Positions 47,068 through 56,872 are shown, counted from the first letter of the stretch. The stretch: 64,000 nucleotides of DNA from Gandjariella thermophila (GCF_005405885.1 NZ_BJFL01000007.1:68394-132393); one strand, 5' to 3'. Translations and numbers: made by a program. Notes: generated from the letters alone by a model not told the origin.

Positions 47068-47859
47068 CTAGGAGGCCTCCCCGGCGGGCAGGGCGGCCGG
47101 CACCGGATCGCCGGCGAGCAGGCTCTGCTGCAGCCGCCGCAGCGACGGCGACGGCTCGAGGCCCAGTTCGTCCGCCATCAGCGCACGGAATCGTTGGTAC
47201 TCGGCGAGTGCCTCGCCGCGGCGCCCGCACCGGTACAGCGCGATCATGAGCTGCCGGGCGAGGCCCTCGTGGAAGGTGTGGGCGCGGGTCAGCTCCACGA
47301 GTTCGCTGACCACCTCGCGGTGGTGGCCGAGCCGCAGCTCCGCCTCGATCCTCGTCTCCCGGATGCGCAGCAGGGCCTCACCGAGCCGCACGACGTGGGC
47401 GGACAACCGCTGGCCGGCGGGCAGCCCGGCGAGCGCCGGCCCCCGCCACAGCCGGAGGGCACCGGCGCAGCACCGGGCGGCGTGCTCGGCCTCGCCGCGC
47501 ATCAGCGCGGTCCGCCCCTGCTCGGCCAGGTGCTCGAACCGGTGCACGTCGACCTGCTCCGCGGGAATGCGCGCGGAGTAGCCGTTGAGGCAGGTGTGCA
47601 CCAGGTCATCGGCCGAGCCGGCGCCGGAACCGTCGAGCAGCTTGCGGAGCTTGTAGATGTAGGTGTGCACGGTCGGTATCGCGCTGCTCGGCGGATCCTC
47701 GCCCCACAGCTCGTCGACGAATTCAGACGTCTGCACCAACCGGTTGCGCCGCAGTACCAGCAGCGCGGCGACCACGCACAACTTCGGCGCCGTCGGGGTG
47801 ACCTCGCGGCCGTCCCGGACTATCTCAAGCGGCCCGAGTAGTCGGAATTCGTAACCCAT
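47068..47859 (-). CDS. SARP-type (AfsR/BTAD) transcriptional regulator
   Basis: 263-residue activator with an N-terminal OmpR-like winged helix (EFRLLGPLEIVRDGREVTP, AIPTVHTYIYKLRKLL) and a C-terminal bacterial transcriptional activation domain of TPR-like helices (VDVHRFEHLAEQGRTALMRG, EYQRFRALMADELGLEPS). SARPs usually activate secondary-metabolite or resistance genes. ATG at 47859 is preferred to one two codons upstream since GAGG sits six bases before it. The transporter gene lies upstream on the same strand. No biosynthetic genes are in the window, so the target may be the transporter itself or a distant cluster. Confidence 0.9.
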   Translation of the reverse strand: MGYEFRLLGPLEIVRDGREVTPTAPKLCVVAALLVLRRNRLVQTSEFVDELWGEDPPSSAIPTVHTYIYKLRKLLDGSGAGSADDLVHTCLNGYSARIPAEQVDVHRFEHLAEQGRTALMRGEAEHAARCCAGALRLWRGPALAGLPAGQRLSAHVVRLGEALLRIRETRIEAELRLGHHREVVSELVELTRAHTFHEGLARQLMIALYRCGRRGEALAEYQRFRALMADELGLEPSPSLRRLQQSLLAGDPVPAALPAGEAS

Positions 47860-48091
47860 TGCCATCCTCGGGGTGGAGACGGACTAACGACAGGACCAAT
47901 GGCAAGTGTTGTTGCGGGATTGTGATATACATCTTTCCGAAACCGGAGGCGACCGCGCACTGGAGTTACCTCTAGATTTCCCGTGGTAGCGTCGGCGGCT
48001 TGGCCGGTGGGAACGACGATTCGGCTCGCCGCGATCCGAGCGTGCCGCGGCGGGTGGCCGCGGACCGGCGGCCGCGCACCTGGCCGGGCCG
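47860..48091. promoter_or_regulatory. SARP gene promoter region
   Basis: 232-bp gap between the transporter stop and the SARP start. On the transcribed strand it includes the unusually AT-rich run GATGTATATCACAATC (about 47920-47935), a likely core promoter in such a GC-rich genome. The 3' part near 48000 is GC-rich without visible features. Confidence 0.4.
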
Positions 48092-50440
48092 TCAGCCGGC
48101 CACCCGTGACGCCGCGGTGTCCTCGTCCTCCGGCTGGTGCCGGGTGCGGACCCGCACCGCGCCGAACCACACGCGGCAGCGCACCTCGACCTCCAGCGCG
48201 TCGGGGACCGGCTCGGCGTCCGCGATGGTGGACCGCCGGGTGCCGAGCGCGACCGCGCCGCTGAACCGGACGCGCACGCCGTGCGGCACGTAGATGACCG
48301 CCCTGCCGAACATGGCCGACGCGGCGATCACCGTCCGGGAGTTGCGCAGTGCGGTCTTCTGGATCTCCACGTCGCACACGCCGAAGTGGGCGTTGACCGT
48401 GACCTGGTCGGTGGTGCGCGGCACGCGCCCGCGGCGCCGGTCGGCCCGGTGCCGCCCGCCCGGCCGGGAGGTTCGGGCGGCGACCGCGTACCGCTGCCGG
48501 CCGAGCGCCGCGGTGACGGCCGGAACCCGGAGCGGATCCAGGTAGCCGTACAGCGGCAGCACCTCGGTGGGCCACTCCGCAACGGCCGCCGCGGTGGTCG
48601 CCGCGCCGGTCGCCGCGGCGGGACGGTCGGCCACCGGCGGGCCGGTGCGGTCGTGCCCGCGCAGGTCCTCGCCCGGCGGCCACGGGCGGCCGTTCGCGGC
48701 CGGTTCCGGCTCGACCGCCCGGGCAGGCAGCCGCGCCACGTCCGACCCGGAGTGGCCGTCGCGGCGCTCCTCGGCGTCGTCCTCGACCGCCCGCTCGGCG
48801 GCGCTTCCCCGCGGCAGCAGCGGGGTGAGCAGCAGCGCGGCCAGAAACGAGCCGACCTGGTACCAGAGCGTGTTCGAGGTGGCGGCCGCGAAGTCGTCCC
48901 GGTACGCACGGCTCAGCGCGGGCAGCACCGCCGCGTCGGTGGCGCCCGGGGTGCGACAGCTCGGCGGAACCGCGTTCGGGTCGGCGCCGCGCGTGCGGTC
49001 CAGGAAGCAGGTGCGGAACTCGGCCACGATCCGAGCCTGCTCGGCGGCGGGCACCCGCTGCGCGGCCAGCACGGTCCGAATCTGCGGCTCGACGGCGGCG
49101 GCGTGCCCGGCGGCGCCGGCGCCGAGCAGCCCGAAGAGGATCAGGCTCACCACCCCGATGCCGACGGCGGAGGCGAAGTCCACCGCGGCGTTGGCCAGGC
49201 CGCCGCCCGCGCCGGCGTCCCGGGCCGGCACCCCGGCCAGGACGAGGTCGATGAGGATCGGCGTCACCAGGCCCAGCCCGGCGCCGACCACCACCAGCAG
49301 CCCGAACAGCCGGACCGGGCCGAGGTCCGCGCCCGCGTATCCGATGGTCACGCTGAGCAGCGCCATGCCGGCCGCGACCACGATGCAGCCGACGACCAGC
49401 AGCGTTCTGCCGAGCGCCGGCGCCTTGCCGACCGCGGCGGCACCGAGCACGAAGTTGCCAACCACCCAGCCGAGCAGGCCGAGTGCCGTCCGCAGCGGCG
49501 ACCAGCCCAGGGCGATCTCCAGGTACCAGATGATGGCCATCAGCGCGGACCCGAAGGCCGCGTACACCAGCAGCAGCAGGGCGAGCCCGGCGACGAAGGG
49601 CCGGCGGCGGAACAGCGCCACCGGGATCAGTGCGGCGCGCGGGCCGCGGCGACGCTGGTGTCGCGCGATGAGCAGCAGCACCGGCGCCGCGGCGAGCAGC
49701 ATGAGGATCATCCACCACGGCCAGCCGGCATCCCTGCCCTGCTGCAACGGCACCATGACCAGCGCGGAGAAGGCGGCCACCAGGGTCATGCCGATCACGT
49801 CCAGCCGGGGCGGGCGGTCGGCCTTCGACTCACCGAGCAGCACCAGCGTGCCCACCGTGATCAGCACCCCGATCGGGATGTTGACCAGGAACACCAGCCG
49901 CCAACTCAGCCCGAACGGGTTCTCCGTGGTGATCAGCCCGCCGAGGATCGGGCCGCTGATCAGCGCCAGATTCATCGTCACGCCGTGCACGACGAACGCG
50001 CCGCTGCGCCGCTCGGGGGGGAAGAGCACCTGTAACAGGGCGAGCACCTGGGGCGCCATCAACGCCCCGAACCCGCCCTGCACCAGCCGGAAGAGGATCA
50101 GCACTCCGGCCGAAGGCGACAGCGCGCAGCCGAGCGAGGCGAGCGTGAACCCGGCCACGCCGACCAGGAAGACGCGCCTGCGCCCGTAGACGTCGCCGAG
50201 CCGGCCACCGGTGACCAGCACGACGGCGAAGGCGAGCGCGTAGCCGGCGACGAACCACTGGCCCGCGGCGTAGCCGGCGCCCAGGTCGCGCTGCATGGTC
50301 GGCACCGAGACGGTGACGATGCCGACGTCCAGCATGTCCATGAAGACGGCCAGCGTGACCACAAGGAAGCCGAGCCAGTCACGGCGCCGCGGCGCGGGGC
50401 CCGCCTCGGCGACGGTGGGCGACGGGGAGGTCGTGGTCAT
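48092..50440 (-). CDS. DHA2-type MFS drug transporter fused to a LiaF-like C-terminal domain
   Basis: 782-residue protein. Residues 20-545 form a 14-helix EmrB/QacA-type exporter with motif A GRLGDVYGRRRVFLVG and the antiporter region GPILGGLITTENPF. Residues 545-675 are a charged, probably disordered cytoplasmic linker. Residues about 678-775 resemble the C-terminal beta-domain of LiaF/YvqF cell-wall-stress proteins: repeated strands VTVNAHFGVCDVEI, VIAASAMFGRAVIYVP and VWFGAVRVR. ATG at 50440 has AAGGGA six bases upstream. The SARP gene lies downstream on the same strand. The fusion is in one uninterrupted frame; the domain assignment is by pattern only. Confidence 0.82.
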   Translation of the reverse strand: MTTTSPSPTVAEAGPAPRRRDWLGFLVVTLAVFMDMLDVGIVTVSVPTMQRDLGAGYAAGQWFVAGYALAFAVVLVTGGRLGDVYGRRRVFLVGVAGFTLASLGCALSPSAGVLILFRLVQGGFGALMAPQVLALLQVLFPPERRSGAFVVHGVTMNLALISGPILGGLITTENPFGLSWRLVFLVNIPIGVLITVGTLVLLGESKADRPPRLDVIGMTLVAAFSALVMVPLQQGRDAGWPWWMILMLLAAAPVLLLIARHQRRRGPRAALIPVALFRRRPFVAGLALLLLVYAAFGSALMAIIWYLEIALGWSPLRTALGLLGWVVGNFVLGAAAVGKAPALGRTLLVVGCIVVAAGMALLSVTIGYAGADLGPVRLFGLLVVVGAGLGLVTPILIDLVLAGVPARDAGAGGGLANAAVDFASAVGIGVVSLILFGLLGAGAAGHAAAVEPQIRTVLAAQRVPAAEQARIVAEFRTCFLDRTRGADPNAVPPSCRTPGATDAAVLPALSRAYRDDFAAATSNTLWYQVGSFLAALLLTPLLPRGSAAERAVEDDAEERRDGHSGSDVARLPARAVEPEPAANGRPWPPGEDLRGHDRTGPPVADRPAAATGAATTAAAVAEWPTEVLPLYGYLDPLRVPAVTAALGRQRYAVAARTSRPGGRHRADRRRGRVPRTTDQVTVNAHFGVCDVEIQKTALRNSRTVIAASAMFGRAVIYVPHGVRVRFSGAVALGTRRSTIADAEPVPDALEVEVRCRVWFGAVRVRTRHQPEDEDTAASRVAG

Positions 50441-50622
50441 CGTGGTCCCTTGCTGGCCGGCCCGGTGCGCGCTGCGGAAGAGGTGGTTTTCGCCGGCGCA
50501 CCGAGCCTGCCGCGCCGCGCTCGAGCGTCGCTCGACCGAATCGGTACCGCCGACGGGGATGGTCCGCGGCTGCGTGGCGGCTGATCGGGACTGTCAGGGG
50601 TCGGCTCTAGCGTGTGCGGCCG
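50441..50622. other. Divergent gap between the transporter and the exonuclease gene
   Basis: 182-bp non-coding region between divergent starts. No operator or strong promoter was recognised by eye. Confidence 0.35.
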
Positions 50623-52398
50623 ATGAGCACCGCAGGAGTGTCCGCCACCGGCACGGCCCAGCTCTCCTTCGACGACCTGGGCACCCCGCTCGCCGACACC
50701 ACCTTCGTCGTGGTCGACCTGGAGACCACCGGTGGCAGCGCCGAGCGGGACGCGATCATCGAGGTGGGCGCGGTGAAGGTGCGGGGCGGCCGGGTGCTCG
50801 GCGAGTTCGCCACCCTGGTCGATCCGGGGCGCGGCATCCCACCGTCCATCGTCGCGCTCACCGGCATCACCGACGCGGTGGTGCACGCCGCGCCGCGGAT
50901 CGAGGCGGTGCTGCCGGCGTTCCTGGAGTTCGCCTCCGGGGCGGTGCTGGTGGCGCACAACGCCTCATTCGACGTCGGCTTCCTGCGCGCGGCCGCCCGG
51001 CGGCTGGGCTACCCGTGGTCACGGCCGCCGGTGCTGTGCACCGTCCGGCTCGCCCGCCGGGTGCTGGCCAGGGACGAGGCGCCGAGCTGCCGGCTCGCCG
51101 CGCTGGCCGAGCTGTTCCACGCCACCACCCGGCCGGTGCACCGGGCGCTGGAGGACGCCAGGGCCACGGTGGACGTGCTGCACGGCCTGCTGGCGCGGCT
51201 CGGCCCGCTGGGCGTGCACTCGCTGGAGGACCTGCTCGGCTACCTGCCCGAGGTCACGGCGGCGCAGCGGGCCAAGCGTGGACTGGCCGAGCACCTGCCG
51301 CGCGCCCCGGGCGTGTACCTGTTCCGCGGGCCGGGGGACGAGGTGCTGTACGTGGGCACGGCTGGCAACCTGCACCGGCGGGTCCGGCAGTACTTCACTG
51401 GGGCGGAGAGCCGGCGCCGGATCCGGGAGATGGTCGCGCTGGCCACCCGGGTGGACACGGTGACCTGCGCGCACACGCTGGAGGCGGAAGTGCGCGAGCT
51501 GCGGCTGCTGGCCGCCCACCGGCCCGCCTACAACCGGCGCTCCAAGGAGCCGGGCCGGTACTGGTGGGTGGCGCTCACCGAGGAGCCCTTTCCCCGCCCT
51601 TCGCTGGTGCGGCGCCCCCGGGACGGCGCGCTGGGCCCGTTCCGGTCCCGGCGGTCCGCCGAGGAGGCGGTGCGGGCGCTGCTGGACGCCGTACCGCTGC
51701 GGCCGTGCACGGTGCGTATCCCCGCCCGGAATCCCCGGCTCACCCCGTGCGCCCTGGCCGAACTGGGCCGGTGCGCCGCCCCGTGCGCCGGCCGGCAGAG
51801 CGCGGACGAGTACCAGCCGGCGGTGGTGGCGGTGCACGATCTGGTGGCCGGCCGGGCCACCGGTCCGCTGGCCCGGCTCGCCACGCGGCTCGGCGAGCTG
51901 GCCGATGCGCACCGGTTCGAGGAGGCCGCGGTCCGCCGGGACCGGCTGGCCGGGCTGGTGCGGGTGCTGGACCGGGGGCAGCGGCTTGCCGCGCTGGCCG
52001 CCCTGCCGGAGTTGGTCGCCGCGCGCCCGGACGGGCGGGGCGGCTGGGAGCTGGCCGTGGTGCGGTACGGGCGGCTGGCCTCCGCCGGGGTGGCCGCCCG
52101 GGGCGTCGCACCGATGCCGGTGGTGGACGCCCTGGTGGCCGGCGCGGAGACAGTCACCCCCGGTCCGGGCCCGCTGCGCGGTGCGCCACCAGAGGAGACC
52201 GGGGTGATCCTGCGCTGGCTCACCCGGCCGGGCACCCGCCTGGTGCGCTGCGCCGAACCGTGGGCCGAGCCGGCGGGCGCGGCGGCGAGTTGGCGGGGCT
52301 GGCTCGACCGGGCCGCCGAGGCACGTTTCCCCGCCGAGGCACGTTTCCCCGCCGAGGCGGGGGGTGACGCCGGCGGCCGCCGCCCCGCCTCGAACTGA
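50623..52398 (+). CDS. DEDDh exonuclease fused to a GIY-YIG/UvrC-like nuclease (Rv2191-like)
   Basis: 591-residue two-nuclease protein. Residues 25-190 are a DnaQ-type 3'-5' exonuclease: VVVDLETTGGS, VAHNASFDVGF and HRALEDARATVDVL give the DEDDh residues. Residues about 225-305 are a GIY-YIG domain, APGVYLFRGPGDEVLYVGTA then NLHRRVRQYF, followed by UvrC-like sequence with CALAELGRCAAPCAG and a UvrB-binding-like FEEAAVRRDRLAGL. The start at ATG 50623 lacks a good ribosome-binding site; GTG 50614 is also possible. The C-terminus carries an 18-bp tandem duplication. Role in repair is inferred; Rv2191 lies in the same place in M. tuberculosis. Confidence 0.9.
   Translation: MSTAGVSATGTAQLSFDDLGTPLADTTFVVVDLETTGGSAERDAIIEVGAVKVRGGRVLGEFATLVDPGRGIPPSIVALTGITDAVVHAAPRIEAVLPAFLEFASGAVLVAHNASFDVGFLRAAARRLGYPWSRPPVLCTVRLARRVLARDEAPSCRLAALAELFHATTRPVHRALEDARATVDVLHGLLARLGPLGVHSLEDLLGYLPEVTAAQRAKRGLAEHLPRAPGVYLFRGPGDEVLYVGTAGNLHRRVRQYFTGAESRRRIREMVALATRVDTVTCAHTLEAEVRELRLLAAHRPAYNRRSKEPGRYWWVALTEEPFPRPSLVRRPRDGALGPFRSRRSAEEAVRALLDAVPLRPCTVRIPARNPRLTPCALAELGRCAAPCAGRQSADEYQPAVVAVHDLVAGRATGPLARLATRLGELADAHRFEEAAVRRDRLAGLVRVLDRGQRLAALAALPELVAARPDGRGGWELAVVRYGRLASAGVAARGVAPMPVVDALVAGAETVTPGPGPLRGAPPEETGVILRWLTRPGTRLVRCAEPWAEPAGAAASWRGWLDRAAEARFPAEARFPAEAGGDAGGRRPASN
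52321..52356 (+). repeat. 18-bp tandem duplication at the exonuclease C-terminus
   Basis: GCACGTTTCCCCGCCGAG occurs twice in direct succession (52321-52338 and 52339-52356), encoding a repeated ARFPAE. It keeps the frame and lies in the variable tail. Confidence 0.9.
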
Positions 52399-52470
52399 GT
52401 GCCCGCGCGCCGAAGGCGGGGGTCAGCGGGTGCGCCCTACGATTCGAGACAGCCGACCACGAGGAGTTCG

Positions 52471-52614
52471 ATGATCAACGCACGTCGCGGCGCTCGAGGA
52501 CGACCACGGCGCGCACCCGGCCGCCAGGCCCGCGATCTCCGGTGGCAGGGCGGCGCCCCGCCGGCGGGATCGCGGCGGCGCGCGAAGCCGCGAAAGCAAG
52601 GAGGAACACCGTGA
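52471..52614 (+). CDS. Small Arg-rich protein coupled to the Lrp-type gene
   Basis: 47-residue frame (MINARRGARGRPRRAPGRQ at its start), very rich in Arg, Gly and Pro, with GAGGAG four bases before the ATG. It ends in TGA that overlaps the GTG start of the Lrp-type gene (GTGA), a classical coupling arrangement. No family is recognised. It may be a real nucleic-acid-binding peptide, a regulatory leader peptide, or a chance frame in GC-rich sequence; the ribosome-binding site and overlap favour translation. Confidence 0.4.
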   Translation: MINARRGARGRPRRAPGRQARDLRWQGGAPPAGSRRRAKPRKQGGTP

Positions 52615-52898
52615 TCACCGCGATCGTGCTGATCCAGACCGAGCCGGACAGCATCCCGGAGACGGCGCAGGCGATCGCCGACATCGAAGGGGTGGCCGAG
52701 GTCTACTCCTGCGCCGGCGACGTGGACCTGATCGCCGTGGCCAGGGTGACCGAGCACGAGCAACTCGCCGACCTGGTGCCCGGCAAGATCGGCAAAGTGC
52801 CCGGCGTGCTGGACACGGACACGCATATCGCGTTCCGCTCCTATTCGCGGCGGGACACCGAGGCGGCCTTCGCCATCGGCATGGACGAGACCGTCTAG
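52611..52898 (+). CDS. Stand-alone Lrp/AsnC ligand-binding (RAM) domain protein
   Basis: 95-residue protein made only of the RAM domain of Lrp/AsnC regulators, without the helix-turn-helix: TAIVLIQTEPDSIPETAQAI, then GVAEVYSCAGDVDLIAVARV and a C-terminal FRSYSRRDTEAAF. Such stand-alone forms bind amino acids and may modulate full-length Lrp proteins. The GTG at 52611 has AAGGAGG six bases upstream. In actinobacteria this gene often accompanies the qcr/cta respiratory cluster; here it is convergent with qcrB, separated by a strong hairpin. Confidence 0.9.
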   Translation: MITAIVLIQTEPDSIPETAQAIADIEGVAEVYSCAGDVDLIAVARVTEHEQLADLVPGKIGKVPGVLDTDTHIAFRSYSRRDTEAAFAIGMDETV

Positions 52899-52906
52899 CA
52901 CGGCGC

Positions 52907-52961
52907 CGGCGGGCCCGGCGGCGGATCGAGATGATTCCCCGATCCGGTGCCGGGCCCGCCG
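52907..52961. terminator. Nested bidirectional terminator between the Lrp-type gene and qcrB
   Basis: CGGCGGGCCCGGC at 52907-52919 is the exact complement of 52949-52961; inside it CGGATCG (52922-52928) pairs with the CGATCCG near 52940-52946. The result is a long two-part stem with about a 10-base loop, in the 83-bp gap between convergent stops. Confidence 0.85.
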
Positions 52962-52981
52962 AATGTCGCCGGGTGAGCGGG

Positions 52982-54688
52982 TCAGCTCTGCCGCTGGTGC
53001 CGGTACTGGCTGGCGGCCAGCTCCGTGGAGGGCTCCTCCACGCCGGATTCCGCCTCCTCACCGGGCACCCGCTCGAGGAGCGCGTCGTCCGACGTGCCGT
53101 ACTCGGCCCGGGCCCGCTCCAGCGCGGCGGTCTCCCCGGACGGGTCTGGCCGGAACAGGCCGCCGGGCACCGCGTGCCCTGCGGAGCCGAGCTGGTTCAT
53201 CTTCTTCGGCACCGGGGTGCCCTGGTACTCCAGCGGCACCGGGTGGCCGTGCCCGTCCACCGGGCCGAGCGGCTGGTGCACCTCGATGAACTCGCCGTGC
53301 GGCAGCCGCTTGATGATGCCGGTCTCCACGCCGTGCTCCAGCACCTCCCGGTCGGCCCGCTGCAGGCCCAGGCAGATCCGGTAGGTCGCCCAGTAGGCGA
53401 TCGGCGGCAGCAGGAGCAGGCCGGCCCGGCCGATCCAGGTGGTGGCGTTCAGCGAGATGTTGAACTTGTCCGCGATGATGTCGTTGCCGCCGGAGAGCAG
53501 CAGCACCATGAAGAAGGTGATCGCCATGGCGCCGAGGCTGGTGCGCACCGGCACGTCCCGTGGCCGCTGCAGCAGGTTGTGGTGGGCGTCGTCACCGGTG
53601 AGCTTGCGCTCGATCAGGGGATAGAGCGCGGCCGTGGTGAAGATCAGGCCCATGCCCAGGATGGTCGGGAAGAACACCGCCGGGATGGTGTAGTTGCCGA
53701 GGTAGACCTCCCAGGCCGGCCACAACCGGGCCATACCGTCCGTCCAGCCCATGTACCAGTCGGGCTGGGAGCCGGCGGAGACCTGCGCCGGGTTGTACGG
53801 GCCGAAGTTCCAGATCGGGTTGATCTGGAAGACACCGCCCATGATGGCGATGACGCCCACGGTGGCGGCGAAGAACGAGCCGCTCTTCACCGCGAAGCCC
53901 GGCATGATCCGGACACCGACGACGTTGCTCTCCTTGCGGCCCACGCCCGGGAACTGGGTGTGCTTCTGGTGCCACACCAGCGCCAGGTGCACACCGACCA
54001 GGGCGAGGATGATGCCCGGCAGGACCAGCACGTGGATGATGTACAGCCGCGGGATCAGCTCGGTGCCGGGGAACTCGCCGCCGAACAGCATCCAGTGCAA
54101 CCAGGTGCCGACCACCGGGATGGACAGCAGGATGCCGGAGGCGATCCGCAGGCCGGTGCCGGAGAGCAGGTCGTCCGGCAGCGAGTAGCCGGCGAAGCCC
54201 TCGAACATGCCGAGCACGAACAGGCCGATGCCGATCAGCCAGTTGGTCTCGCGCGGCCGCCGGAACGCTCCGGTGAAGAAGATCCGGAACATGTGCACCA
54301 CGATCGCGGCCATGAAGATCAGCGCCGCCCAGTGGTGGATCTGCCGCACGAACAGCCCGCCGCGCACCTCGAAGGTGATGTGCAGGGTGCTCTCGAACGC
54401 GCGGGACATCTCGATTCCGCGCAGGTTGTCGAAGGTGCCCTGGTAGGTGACCTCCTGCATGGAGGGGTCGAAGAACAGCGCCAGGTACGTGCCGGACAGC
54501 AGCAGCACGATGAAGCTGTACAGGGCGATCTCACCGAGCAGGAAGGACCAGTGCGTCGGGAAGACCTTGTTGAGCTGCTTGCGCAGGCCACTGGCGATGT
54601 GGAACCGGGAGTCGGCCTCCTGGAACGCCTGCTCGAACCTGCGGGAAGCCGGGTTGCTCGCCTTGGTGGGGGTGGTGATCGCACTCAT
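52982..54688 (-). CDS. qcrB: Cytochrome bc1 complex cytochrome b subunit
   Basis: 568-residue cytochrome b of the actinobacterial bcc complex, which oxidises menaquinol and feeds electrons to aa3 oxidase in a III-IV supercomplex. About eight to nine helices; haem-ligand His residues occur in the [20 protein letters not shown] helix and near [22 protein letters not shown]. The extended C-terminal tail of about 130 charged residues is typical of actinobacteria. ATG at 54688 overlaps the qcrA stop by four bases (ATGA), giving translational coupling. Confidence 0.97.
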   Translation of the reverse strand: MSAITTPTKASNPASRRFEQAFQEADSRFHIASGLRKQLNKVFPTHWSFLLGEIALYSFIVLLLSGTYLALFFDPSMQEVTYQGTFDNLRGIEMSRAFESTLHITFEVRGGLFVRQIHHWAALIFMAAIVVHMFRIFFTGAFRRPRETNWLIGIGLFVLGMFEGFAGYSLPDDLLSGTGLRIASGILLSIPVVGTWLHWMLFGGEFPGTELIPRLYIIHVLVLPGIILALVGVHLALVWHQKHTQFPGVGRKESNVVGVRIMPGFAVKSGSFFAATVGVIAIMGGVFQINPIWNFGPYNPAQVSAGSQPDWYMGWTDGMARLWPAWEVYLGNYTIPAVFFPTILGMGLIFTTAALYPLIERKLTGDDAHHNLLQRPRDVPVRTSLGAMAITFFMVLLLSGGNDIIADKFNISLNATTWIGRAGLLLLPPIAYWATYRICLGLQRADREVLEHGVETGIIKRLPHGEFIEVHQPLGPVDGHGHPVPLEYQGTPVPKKMNQLGSAGHAVPGGLFRPDPSGETAALERARAEYGTSDDALLERVPGEEAESGVEEPSTELAASQYRHQRQS

Positions 54689-55806
54689 GACTTGCGCTCC
54701 CAGAACGCCGGCCCGACGGGCTCGATGAAGTCGCCTCGCGCGACAAAGTATCCGTCCGCGTCAACCGTGATCGGAAGCTGGGGCAGGGACCGGGTGGCCG
54801 GGCCGAATACCGGCTTCGCGTAGTGGAAGACGTCGAACTGGGACTGGTGACAGGGGCAGAGCAGGCGCCCCGTCTGCTGCTCGTACAGCGAGGTCGGGCA
54901 GCCCAGGTGGGTACAGATCTTGGAGTACGCGTAGAAGTCGCCGTAGTTGAAGTCCTCCTGGCCGGCGCGCTTCACCACCTCCTGGCCGGGCCGCACCCGG
55001 ATCAGCATGACCGGGTTGTCCGACCGGGTGAACGCGGCGGACAGCGCCTCCGGGTTGTTCCGCTCCGACTCGCGGAACGGGAAGACCGTCTCGAAGCCGC
55101 CGACATCGAGGTCCTCCGGCCGGATCTTGACGATCTCGTGCGGGTTGCCCGTGTTGCGGCGCAGGTACACCGTCTCGCCGTTGGGCGAATGCCAGCCGGT
55201 GCGCCACAGCGAGTCCTCGCTGTTCGGGTCCTTCCACGGGTTGCGCACCAGCCCGCCGACCGGCAGCACCACCAGCCCGGCGCCGAAGACCGCCGCGGCC
55301 GCGCCGGCCGCCCGCTTGATCATCGAGCGGCGCCCGATGGTGCTGCGCGCCCCGGCGTCGGCAAGCTGGGCGAGCAGCGTCTGCTGGGCGGCCGGGGTGT
55401 CCGGGCCGTCGTGCCGCTCCTGCACCGACACCTCGTGCGGCAGGAATTTCTTCACGTAGTACAGCGCGCCCACCGCGAGAAAGAGGACGGCGCAGCCGAG
55501 CGTCGCGCCGACCAGCGGGGTGTAGAGCGTGTAGAGGAAGTAGCCGCTCTGCCCCGGCGCCCGGTACTGCCACGGCCACCAGATGAACACGCCGAGGAAG
55601 GCCAGGCCCGCCAGCGCGGAGAGGGTGAACCACAGCGCGGTGCGCCGCTCGGCCCGCTTCTCCGCGCGGGTACCCGGGACCGGCCACGGGTCCGGGTTGT
55701 GCACGACCTCGACGCCGTCCAGCTGACCGCCCAGCCTGACCAGCTCGTCGCGGCTGTACTCCGCGAGCTCGGCCTCGGTGGGCTCCCTGTTCTCGCCGCT
55801 ACTCAT
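54685..55806 (-). CDS. qcrA: Cytochrome bc1 complex Rieske iron-sulphur subunit
   Basis: 373-residue Rieske protein with three membrane helices (residues about 55-75, 95-115 and 170-190), the actinobacterial form. The 2Fe-2S ligands are in [12 protein letters not shown] and [12 protein letters not shown]. Start at ATG 55806 ([17 protein letters not shown]). The gap to qcrC upstream, about 170 bp, holds a palindromic repeat element, unusual inside this otherwise compact operon. Confidence 0.96.
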   Translation of the reverse strand: MSSGENREPTEAELAEYSRDELVRLGGQLDGVEVVHNPDPWPVPGTRAEKRAERRTALWFTLSALAGLAFLGVFIWWPWQYRAPGQSGYFLYTLYTPLVGATLGCAVLFLAVGALYYVKKFLPHEVSVQERHDGPDTPAAQQTLLAQLADAGARSTIGRRSMIKRAAGAAAAVFGAGLVVLPVGGLVRNPWKDPNSEDSLWRTGWHSPNGETVYLRRNTGNPHEIVKIRPEDLDVGGFETVFPFRESERNNPEALSAAFTRSDNPVMLIRVRPGQEVVKRAGQEDFNYGDFYAYSKICTHLGCPTSLYEQQTGRLLCPCHQSQFDVFHYAKPVFGPATRSLPQLPITVDADGYFVARGDFIEPVGPAFWERKS

Positions 55807-55824
55807 GCTGCTTCCTCCGCAAGT

Positions 55825-55975
55825 CCGCGCGCGACCGCGATCGTGTCGCCAGGGCGTCGCACGCGCGGCCCGGTCACCTCACGCAGCCGAACGCCCTGCC
55901 GCCCCGATCGTGGGGCCTGGCGGCCTGAGCGCGCGCCCTGGTCGTTTCGAGTGCCGCGGCTCGACACCGAGCTAC
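55825..55975. repeat. Interspersed palindromic element, copy in the qcrC-qcrA gap
   Basis: About 150 bp. The left block GCGCGCGACCGCGATCGTGT then CGCCAGGGCG matches the left arms at 36122 and 61993 with a 2-base insertion and a few changes; CGAACGCCCTGCCGCCCCGA then TCGTGGGG matches the right arms; the tail CCGCGGCTCGACACCGAGCT matches the tail of the copy at 16961. The element separates qcrC from qcrA and reaches the qcrC stop codon. Confidence 0.7.
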
Positions 55976-56872
55976 TCATGCCTTGGCTCCGATCCACAGG
56001 GTCACGCCGACCAGCGCGGCGATACCCACGATGAACGCGATCAGGCCCTCCGAGACCGGGCCGATGCCACCCAGCGCGTTGCCACCCGGGTTGTTCTTGC
56101 CGTCGGTCACCGACTTGATGTACGCGATGATGTCCTTCTTCTCCTCGGGGGAGAGCTGCCGGTCGGAGAACTTCGGCATGTTCTCCGGCCCGCTCAGCAT
56201 CGCGGTGTAGACCTGCGACGGGGTGGCCTGGTCCAGGTCTGGCGCGAACTTGCCGGAGGACAGCGCACCACCGCGGCCGGTGAAGTTGTGGCAGGAGGCG
56301 CAGTTGAGCCGGAACAGCTCGCCACCCCGGGCCGGGTCGCCACCGACCAGCGCGGCGTCCGACTCGTCCGGCTTCTGCGGACCGCCGCCGTGCGCCTGGA
56401 CGTAGGCCATCAGGGCGTCGATCTCCTCCGGCGACAGCTTCGGCGGCTTGCGGTCGGCCTGCGCGGACTGCGCGGCCAGCGGCATCCGGCCGGTGGAGGT
56501 CTGGAAGTACACCGCCGCGCTACCCACACCGATCAGGCTCGGGCCGCGGTCCTGCACGCCCTGCAGGTTGGCCCCGTGACAGGTGATGCAGGTGTTGTTG
56601 TAGACCTGCTCACCCTGCCGAATCAGGGCCGGGTCGTCGGCCGCCCGCGCGGTCTGCGGCGTGGGGGTCAGCACGCTGTACAGCGCCCCGGCGCCCACCA
56701 GGGCCACACCGAGTGCGAGCAGTCCGGAGATCCGCCGGCGAAGCTTGGAGCGCGAGCGGGTTCGGCGCCGTCCCGGCGAACCGCCGGACGCGGCCGACGT
56801 GGCTGTTCCCGCGCCCGCTTCCGCGGCAGCGACATCCGCTCCCGCGGCGGCGGAATTCCTCTTCGTGGTCAT
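55976..56872 (-). CDS. qcrC: Cytochrome bc1 complex dihaem cytochrome c subunit
   Basis: 298-residue dihaem cytochrome c (cytochrome cc) that replaces a soluble cytochrome c in actinobacteria and hands electrons directly to oxidase. An N-terminal helix after a basic [13 protein letters not shown] stretch anchors it; two haem sites are [13 protein letters not shown] and [13 protein letters not shown], with distal Met ligands in GRMPL and NMPKF. A C-terminal helix ([21 protein letters not shown] region) gives a second anchor. Operon order ctaE-qcrC-qcrA-qcrB. Confidence 0.97.
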   Translation of the reverse strand: MTTKRNSAAAGADVAAAEAGAGTATSAASGGSPGRRRTRSRSKLRRRISGLLALGVALVGAGALYSVLTPTPQTARAADDPALIRQGEQVYNNTCITCHGANLQGVQDRGPSLIGVGSAAVYFQTSTGRMPLAAQSAQADRKPPKLSPEEIDALMAYVQAHGGGPQKPDESDAALVGGDPARGGELFRLNCASCHNFTGRGGALSSGKFAPDLDQATPSQVYTAMLSGPENMPKFSDRQLSPEEKKDIIAYIKSVTDGKNNPGGNALGGIGPVSEGLIAFIVGIAALVGVTLWIGAKA

